From Desulfobacterales bacterium (GTDB taxonomy: Bacteria; Desulfobacterota; DSM-4660; Desulfatiglandales; Desulfatiglandaceae): 41,535 nucleotides of DNA. The notes under the pieces are model-generated. The model saw only the letters and a list, made by a program, of their open reading frames with translations, was not told the DNA's origin and did no database searches. Both the position numbers and the translations under genes were made by a program. The DNA lies in the NCBI GenBank assembly GCA_027027005.1, contig JALVMN010000113.1, forward strand, positions 1 to 41,535. The letters are read 5' to 3'. Below are positions 33,127-38,749 of this stretch, in pieces. Within the stretch, counting starts at the first letter, position 1. Each line of letters opens with the position of its first letter.

Positions 33127-33915
33127 TTACGGTAACTCCCCCTTGAATTCGGGCTTCCTCTTCTCGAGGAATGCGCTGAGCCCCTCCTTGCCGTCAGGGC
33201 TGGTCATGCAAATGGCAAAGTTATCTGCCTCCAAGTAGCAGCCCGAGCGGAGATCCACATCCAGTCCCCTGTCGATACACCGCTTCACTGCCTTCATGGA
33301 GACCCTTCCCTTGGTGGCAAGGAGATCGGCGGTCTTCATGGTTTCCTCCCATAACTGCTCATGGGGGAAGACCTTGTTCACGAGACCGATTTCCTTGGCC
33401 TCCTGGGCAGAGATGATCACCCCTGTCATGCAGAGTTCTTTTGCCATTGCCTTGCCCACAAGGCGTGCCAGACGCTGGGTCCCTCCAAAGCCAGGGATGA
33501 TCCCCAGGTTGATCTCGGGCTGGCCGAACTTGGCCTTATCAGAGGCATAGATGAAGTCGCAGGCCATGGCGATTTCGGTGCCCCCGCCCAGGGCAAAGCC
33601 ATTGACGCACGCTATTACAGGAATGGCCAATGCCTCCAACCTGAAGAGCATGTCTTGGCCGTCACGGGAAAACTTCCTGGCCTCAAGGGGTGAAAGATTC
33701 ACCATTACCGAAATGTCTGCGCCGGCCACAAAGGCCTTTTCCCCTTCACCGGTAAGGACCAAGACCTTGATGGCCTTGTCGGCCTCGATTTCGTCCAGGG
33801 CCTGACCCACCTCCTTTAATACGTCAGGATTAATGGCATTCAAGGCCTTGGGGCGATTGAACTTGATGATGGCAATGGGTCCCTTTTTCTCGAAGATTAT
33901 GTTTTCGTAAGCCAT
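33127..33915 (-). CDS. Enoyl-CoA hydratase (crotonase)
   Basis: A 262-aa crotonase-fold enzyme that hydrates crotonyl-CoA to 3-hydroxybutyryl-CoA. The oxyanion-hole segments KAFVAGADIS and NGFALGGGTEIAMACD are present. The two catalytic glutamates are Glu114 (GGTEIA) and Glu134 (GQPEINLGIIPGFGGTQ), separated by 20 residues as in the rat enzyme (144/164), so it is an active hydratase rather than an isomerase. The length is normal. It lies 84 bp before the mutase large subunit and 107 bp after the first thiolase, all on one strand. Confidence 0.93.
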   Translation of the reverse strand: MAYENIIFEKKGPIAIIKFNRPKALNAINPDVLKEVGQALDEIEADKAIKVLVLTGEGEKAFVAGADISVMVNLSPLEARKFSRDGQDMLFRLEALAIPVIACVNGFALGGGTEIAMACDFIYASDKAKFGQPEINLGIIPGFGGTQRLARLVGKAMAKELCMTGVIISAQEAKEIGLVNKVFPHEQLWEETMKTADLLATKGRVSMKAVKRCIDRGLDVDLRSGCYLEADNFAICMTSPDGKEGLSAFLEKRKPEFKGELP

Positions 33916-33935
33916 AGTCCACTCCTTTTATCTCT

Positions 33936-33961
33936 TGATGTGTTTGCCTGATGTGTTTGCC
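33936..33961. repeat. 13-bp exact tandem duplication
   Basis: The unit TGATGTGTTTGCC occurs twice in direct succession (33936-33948 and 33949-33961) in the gap between the crotonase and thiolase genes, about 20 bp upstream of the crotonase start. It may be a slippage duplication or a tandem binding site. Confidence 0.8.
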
Positions 33962-34022
33962 TCCAGACTCAATTTAGTTTAATCCCCTCATCCCTAACGA
34001 AAAGGGGCTGATTGGCTATTTC

Positions 34023-35306
34023 TTATACCCGTTCCAGGGCAATGGCCATGCCCATACCACCCCCTACGCAGAGGGACGCAAGGCCCAGTTGGTGCCCCTT
34101 CCTCTCCATTTCTTTTGCCAGGGTAAGGATTATGCGGGCCCCTGTGCACCCGATGGGATGACCAATGGAGATACCACTGCCAAGCACATTTACCTTTTCC
34201 ACATCTAGGCCCAACTCCCTCATGCAGGCTATGGCCTGGGCTGCAAAGGCCTCGTTTAATTCTACCACACCAAAGTCATCAATGGTTAGGCCTTCCTTTT
34301 TGAGCAGCTTTCTTACGGCGGGCACAGGGCCCAGCCCCATGAACGCAGGGTCAAGGCCGGCAGAGGTATACGCCCTAACCTTTGCCAATGGGGTGAGGCC
34401 CAACTCCAGGGCCTTCTCAGCAGTCATGAGCAGCAGGGCTGCTGCTGCGTCATTGATACCAGAGGCATTTCCAGCGGTAATGGTCCCGTCCTTTTTGAAT
34501 GCAGGCCTGAGCCTTGCCATCTTTTCCACACTGGTATCCATGGGCCTCTCATCGGTGTCAAACACGATGGGATCCCCCTTTCGCTGCGGGATCACTACCG
34601 GGACGATTTCTTCCTTGAATATGCCTTCTGCAATCGCCTTCCTGGCCCTCTGGTGACTCAGGGCGCCCAGCTCGTCCTGCTCCTCCCTGGAGATCCCGTA
34701 TTTTTCAGCGATATTTTCAGCAGTTATGCCCATGTGGTAGCCGTAGAAGATCTCAAAGAGACCGTCCATGATCATGAGATCCACCAGATCCGTGTTGTTC
34801 ATCCTCGCACCCCAGCGGGCCGCAGGCAGGGCATAGGGAATCATGCTCATGTTCTCCATTCCTCCTGCCAGCACCACCTCTGCCTCTCCCGCCCTGATGG
34901 CCTGGGTGGCAAGGGCCACGGCCTTCATACCAGAGGCACATACCTTGTTGACGGTAAATGCCGGTGTCTCCTTTGATATCCCCCCCCTTATCATGGCCTG
35001 CCGGGCCACATTCTGGCCCTGTCCTGCCCCCACCACATTGCCCATTATGACCTCGTCTATCTGGATGGGCCTGGCTGAGTCATCGTAGTCATACCCCTCT
35101 TTTTCAAGGTCAATCATTCCGCCCCCTTTCAATTTGTCGGGCTCTGCCTCCACCAAATCAGGACCGGCCTCGGGCTTCAAATTTACTCTTTTCAGGGTTT
35201 CCTTCAACACAATGGCACCCAGTTGAACCACCGGGGTATCCTTCAAGGTGCCGCCGAAATTTCCAACAGGTGTCCTGACTCCAGATACGATCACAACATC
35301 CCTCAT
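34023..35306 (-). CDS. Acetyl-CoA acetyltransferase (thiolase) with an N-domain insertion
   Basis: 427 aa from ATG 35306, with GAGGAGAG upstream; a TTG at 35324 overlaps that site. The thiolase active site is complete: nucleophilic Cys in NKVCASGMKAV, VELNEAFAAQA, GHPIGCTGAR with the catalytic His, and the final Cys in LCVGGGMG. Compared with the neighbouring thiolase it has about 37 extra, mostly acidic residues between the first helix (ETLKRVNLKPE) and IDEVIMGNV. It cleaves acetoacetyl-CoA, or a longer 3-ketoacyl-CoA, to acetyl-CoA. It lies 72 bp downstream of the second thiolase gene. Chain-length preference is unknown. Confidence 0.93.
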   Translation of the reverse strand: MRDVVIVSGVRTPVGNFGGTLKDTPVVQLGAIVLKETLKRVNLKPEAGPDLVEAEPDKLKGGGMIDLEKEGYDYDDSARPIQIDEVIMGNVVGAGQGQNVARQAMIRGGISKETPAFTVNKVCASGMKAVALATQAIRAGEAEVVLAGGMENMSMIPYALPAARWGARMNNTDLVDLMIMDGLFEIFYGYHMGITAENIAEKYGISREEQDELGALSHQRARKAIAEGIFKEEIVPVVIPQRKGDPIVFDTDERPMDTSVEKMARLRPAFKKDGTITAGNASGINDAAAALLLMTAEKALELGLTPLAKVRAYTSAGLDPAFMGLGPVPAVRKLLKKEGLTIDDFGVVELNEAFAAQAIACMRELGLDVEKVNVLGSGISIGHPIGCTGARIILTLAKEMERKGHQLGLASLCVGGGMGMAIALERV

Positions 35307-35378
35307 GGTTCTCTCTCCTCTCAACTCAAGTTTTTTACCCCCTATCCAGGAAGGTGATATCTAGCTTTCTAAAGCGTT

Positions 35379-36566
35379 CTAAATGTTGTAGACCACCAGG
35401 GTGACGGCCTCTCCACCACCGAGGCAGAGGCTTGCCTGTCCTACTTCAGCGCCCCTGTCTTTCATGGCATAGATCAGGGTGGTGAGCACCCTGGCCCCGC
35501 TGGCCCCGATGGGATGCCCCAGGGCCACGGAGCCGCCGTGGACATTCACCTTCTCAGGGTCAATGCCCAACTCCCTGTTGATGGCAACAGACGAGGAACT
35601 GAATGCCTCGTTGATTTCGTGGAGGTCCACATCTTCCACCTTTAGGCCATCCTTTGCCAAGACCCTTGGGATTGAGTATATGGGGGCCACCAGAACATAT
35701 TTCATGTCTATACCTGCAGAGCCTTGTGCCCCTACCTTTACCAACGGCCTGCACCCAAGGGCTTGCGCCTTTTCCTTTTCCATCAGGACCAGGGCAGATG
35801 CCCCGTCGCTGATCTTGGAGGCATTGCCGGCCGTGACCCTCCCATCCTTTTTGAAAGCAGGTCTCAGGCGGGCCAGGGCCTCAGCGCTCGTCTTGGGTTT
35901 TCTCAAAGGAACTTCGTCGGTGTCAAAAAGGATAGGCCCTCCTTTTTTCACCTGCACCTCAACTGGCACTATCTCCTGCTTGAATTTACCCTGCTCAATG
36001 GCCTTCCAGGCCTTTTCATACGAAGCCAGGGCAAAGGCATCCATGTCCTCCCGGCTCACATTATATTTGTCAGCCACCAACTCCGCGCTCATTCCCATGT
36101 GGAAGTCGTTTACATGGTCCCACAATCCATCATAGACCATTGCGTCCACCGCAGCGCCGTTACCCATCCTGTAACCGCCCCTGGCCTTCAACAGCATGTA
36201 AGGACAGAGGTTCATGTTCTCCTGTCCCCCTGCCACCACCACATCCGCATCTCCGCACTTGATGGCCTGGGCTGCCAGCATGACCGCCTTGAGACCTGAG
36301 CCACACACCTTGTTTACCGTGATGGCACCAACATCCCACGGCAACCCCGCCCTTACCATGGCCTGTCTGGCAGGATTTTGGCCTTGGGCGTGGGGCAATA
36401 CACATCCCATTATTACCTCATCCACCTCTTCTTGGTTGATGCCGGCCCGGTTTATGGCCTCTTTAATCACCAGGGCCCCGAGATCAACGGCGCTGACCGT
36501 ACTCAAGGTGCCTGCAAAATCCCCGATGGGGGTTCTGCACGCACTCACTATTACCACTTCCCGCAT
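35379..36566 (-). CDS. Acetyl-CoA acetyltransferase (thiolase)
   Basis: 395 aa from ATG 36566, with AGGAG upstream; the frame runs to 36623, but that part overlaps the leader. The active-site Cys is in NKVCGSGLKAV. HEINEAFSSSSVAINRE replaces the more usual NEAFAAQ with a serine run; then come GHPIGASGAR (His) and LCLGGGEAV (Cys). It is a degradative/biosynthetic thiolase of normal length, acting on acetoacetyl-CoA. It is the first gene behind the promoter at 36626-36655. Two tandem, clearly different thiolases suggest two chain-length or branch specificities rather than a recent duplication. Confidence 0.93.
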   Translation of the reverse strand: MREVVIVSACRTPIGDFAGTLSTVSAVDLGALVIKEAINRAGINQEEVDEVIMGCVLPHAQGQNPARQAMVRAGLPWDVGAITVNKVCGSGLKAVMLAAQAIKCGDADVVVAGGQENMNLCPYMLLKARGGYRMGNGAAVDAMVYDGLWDHVNDFHMGMSAELVADKYNVSREDMDAFALASYEKAWKAIEQGKFKQEIVPVEVQVKKGGPILFDTDEVPLRKPKTSAEALARLRPAFKKDGRVTAGNASKISDGASALVLMEKEKAQALGCRPLVKVGAQGSAGIDMKYVLVAPIYSIPRVLAKDGLKVEDVDLHEINEAFSSSSVAINRELGIDPEKVNVHGGSVALGHPIGASGARVLTTLIYAMKDRGAEVGQASLCLGGGEAVTLVVYNI

Positions 36567-36625
36567 GCCCTTTCTCCTTGTTTGCGTTGATATTAAAGGG
36601 GTAGACAAGCCCAAAAGTCGCAAGA

Positions 36626-36655
36626 GTTATATATGTTGCAGGCTTTTCTAGTCAA
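36626..36655 (-). promoter_or_regulatory. Sigma70-type promoter for the thiolase/mutase cluster
   Basis: On the minus strand TTGACT (36650-36655) is followed after 18 nt by TATAAC (36626-36631), each 5 of 6 to consensus. A start near 36618 leaves a ~50-nt leader before ATG 36566. This is the likely head promoter of the acyl-CoA mutase and beta-oxidation genes. Confidence 0.65.
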
Positions 36656-36752
36656 GTATTATAAAGGGGAAGCTTTTTGTTGACAGGAACTCGTCCTTGA
36701 AGCAATAAGAGAAATTTGCGTTCAAACAGTATGGAGTGCCAGGAGGTCAATT

Positions 36753-38072
36753 ATGAATCCCATCGCATTGGAGTTGAACAAGGTCATCCAAGAGGCCAAT
36801 CCACACATCCTGGAGATGCTATCGGAAATGGGAAAGGGTCTGTTCTTCCCCAAGGGGATCCTATCCCAGAGTGCAGAGGCAAAACAGAAGGCCCACAGAT
36901 TCAATGCCACCATCGGCATGGCCAAAGAAAAGGGTGGGACCATGTACCTTCCCTCCATTATGAAAAGGATTGCGGGGCTCAGGCCCGAAGAGGCCCTCAC
37001 CTATGCCCCCTCCTTTGGGATCTTGCCCTTGAGGGAGGCATGGCAGGAAAGTCTTTACCAGAAAAATCCCGCGCTAAAAGGCAAGCGCATCAGTCTTCCG
37101 GTAGTCACCAATGCCATCACACATGGATTGAGCGTGGCTGCAGACCTTTGGGTGGACGCCGGCGACCCTGTGGTGCTTCCTGACAAGATGTGGGGCAATT
37201 ACAATATGATATTCAGCGTGAGAAAAGGGGCGGAGATAGTTCAATATCCCCTGTTCAATCCTGAGGGAGGATTCAATCTTGAAGGCTTCCGGGAAACCCT
37301 AAAAGAACACTCGGCAGAGAAGAAAAAGATTGTCGTTATCCTAAATTTTCCTAACAACCCCACCGGCTATTCCATCACTCATAGGGAAGCAGAGGGGATC
37401 TGCGCCATTATTAAAGACCTGGCCCAAGATGGCGTCAATGTGGTTGCAATAACTGATGAGGCCTATTTTGGGCTGTTCTATGACGATGAGGTCATGAAAG
37501 AATCCATATTTTCCTTTATGGTGGACCTCCATCCCCGCGTGGTGGCTGTAAAGCTGGACGGGGCCACCAAGGAAGATTTTGTCTGGGGCCTGAGAGTCGG
37601 ATTCATCACCTTTGGGGCCATGGCAGGCGATCAGGAGGCCGCCTCCAGCATCTACGACGCCTTGGAAAAAAAGGCAGCAGGTGCGGTAAGGGGTTCCATT
37701 TCCAACGCCTCTCATCTCAGCCAAGAAATACTCCTCAAGGCCATGCAGGATCCAGACTATTCCGACCAGAAAAGGGCCAAGTACCAGGTCATGAAAGAGA
37801 GGGCCCTCAAGGTGAAAGAGGTCTTGAAGGATCCGAAGTATTCAGAGGCATGGGAGGTATACCCATTCAACTCGGGCTACTTCATGTGCCTGAGGCTCAA
37901 AAGCGTGGATGCGGAATCCCTCAGGGTCCACCTTCTGGAGCGCTACGGTGTGGGCCTCATCTCCCTCGGCAAATCTGACTTGAGAATAGCCTTTTCCTGT
38001 ATTGAAAAAGGGGAAATACGGGAATTATTTGATACAATACTTAAAGGCATCCATGATCTTCAGGAAAGATAG
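36753..38072 (+). CDS. PLP-dependent aminotransferase class I/II
   Basis: A 439-aa fold-type I aminotransferase. Cofactor contacts are visible: NFPNNPTG (Asn), ITDEAYFGLF (Asp and Tyr), the Schiff-base lysine probably Lys273 in DGATKEDFVWGLRVGF, and a C-terminal Arg in DLRIAFSCI for the substrate carboxylate. The N-terminal part (FNATIGMAKEKGGTMYLPS) recalls aromatic/aspartate-type enzymes of anaerobes. The amino donor is not predictable. It could feed 2-oxoacids to the IorAB enzyme or to branched-chain breakdown that ends in isobutyryl-CoA, but neither is shown. AGGAGG precedes the ATG. It is transcribed divergently from the thiolase cluster. Confidence 0.88.
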   Translation: MNPIALELNKVIQEANPHILEMLSEMGKGLFFPKGILSQSAEAKQKAHRFNATIGMAKEKGGTMYLPSIMKRIAGLRPEEALTYAPSFGILPLREAWQESLYQKNPALKGKRISLPVVTNAITHGLSVAADLWVDAGDPVVLPDKMWGNYNMIFSVRKGAEIVQYPLFNPEGGFNLEGFRETLKEHSAEKKKIVVILNFPNNPTGYSITHREAEGICAIIKDLAQDGVNVVAITDEAYFGLFYDDEVMKESIFSFMVDLHPRVVAVKLDGATKEDFVWGLRVGFITFGAMAGDQEAASSIYDALEKKAAGAVRGSISNASHLSQEILLKAMQDPDYSDQKRAKYQVMKERALKVKEVLKDPKYSEAWEVYPFNSGYFMCLRLKSVDAESLRVHLLERYGVGLISLGKSDLRIAFSCIEKGEIRELFDTILKGIHDLQER

Positions 38073-38152
38073 CGTTAGATTTTAGCAAGAATCCACCTGC
38101 CTCTCCTTTCCTGTCCTGCCTTTGGTACAAGTGCCAGGCTGTCTGCAGGACT

Positions 38153-38181
38153 TTGGCATAACAATTGAATATTGTTATGCA
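38153..38181 (+). promoter_or_regulatory. Perfect palindrome overlapping a likely cheW promoter
   Basis: GCATAACAAT (38156-38165), a 5-nt centre TGAAT, and ATTGTTATGC (38171-38180) form a perfect 10-bp inverted repeat. It overlaps a possible promoter: TTGGCA (38153-38158), 17-nt spacer, extended -10 TGTTATGCA (hexamer 38176-38181). There is no T-tract, so it is more likely a dimeric-repressor operator than a terminator. The cheW ATG is 53 nt beyond the repeat. Confidence 0.55.
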
Positions 38182-38233
38182 TGAGAGGTTTCACTGGACC
38201 CAGAAAACTTTTTGAGGGAAAGGAGAGCGTGTT

Positions 38234-38749
38234 ATGAGCGAGGCAGCAGCCATAAAGGACGAAGTCACTCCAGGGCAGATGCGGGATAAGGCTGGGAAAT
38301 ACTTGACTTTTTCACTGGCAGGCGAAGACTATGGAATCGCCATTCTCAAGGTGAAAGAGATAATAGGCATGCTTCCCATTACCCCGGTGCCCCAGGCCCC
38401 TGATTTCCTGAAGGGGGTCATAAATCTGAGGGGGCGTGTCATTCCTGTGACGGATTTGAGGCTGAAGTTCGGGATGGAGCCTCTGGATTACAACGAGCGC
38501 ACTTGTATCATTGTAGTAGAGATCTCAGGGAAGGAGACCAATGTGCTCATGGGCGTGGTGGTGGATTCTGTCTCCGAGGTCTTGAATATCAAGGCTGAAG
38601 ATATTCAGGATACCCCTGAATTCGGAACGCAAGTGAATACCGAGTACATCCAGGGTATAGCCAAGATGGACGGAGGCGTGAAGATATTGCTGGATATCGA
38701 CAAGGTGCTGAGCATAGAGGAAATAACAGACCTATCCTCCACCTTTTGA
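38234..38749 (+). CDS. cheW: CheW-like chemotaxis coupling protein
   Basis: A 171-aa single CheW domain that links chemoreceptors to the CheA kinase at the inner membrane. KYLTFSLAGEDYGIAILKVKEI, PDFLKGVINLRGRVIPVTDLR (with the conserved Asn-Leu-Arg-Gly), and LMGVVVDSVSEVL are diagnostic. A short N-terminal tail (~20 residues) precedes the domain. GGAGAG lies upstream of the ATG. No CheA, CheR or receptor gene is adjacent, so it is an isolated copy. Its last 18 bp overlap the 3' end of the opposing sensor kinase gene. Confidence 0.93.
   Translation: MSEAAAIKDEVTPGQMRDKAGKYLTFSLAGEDYGIAILKVKEIIGMLPITPVPQAPDFLKGVINLRGRVIPVTDLRLKFGMEPLDYNERTCIIVVEISGKETNVLMGVVVDSVSEVLNIKAEDIQDTPEFGTQVNTEYIQGIAKMDGGVKILLDIDKVLSIEEITDLSSTF

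Noticed and set aside
36680-36708. TTGACA box upstream of the aminotransferase gene as its promoter
   Set aside because: The -35 is perfect, but the hexamer at 17 nt (CAATAA) matches the -10 consensus poorly, and other spacings are no better. A TATTAT at 36657-36662 is a possible alternative with a short spacer. Neither is firm enough to annotate.
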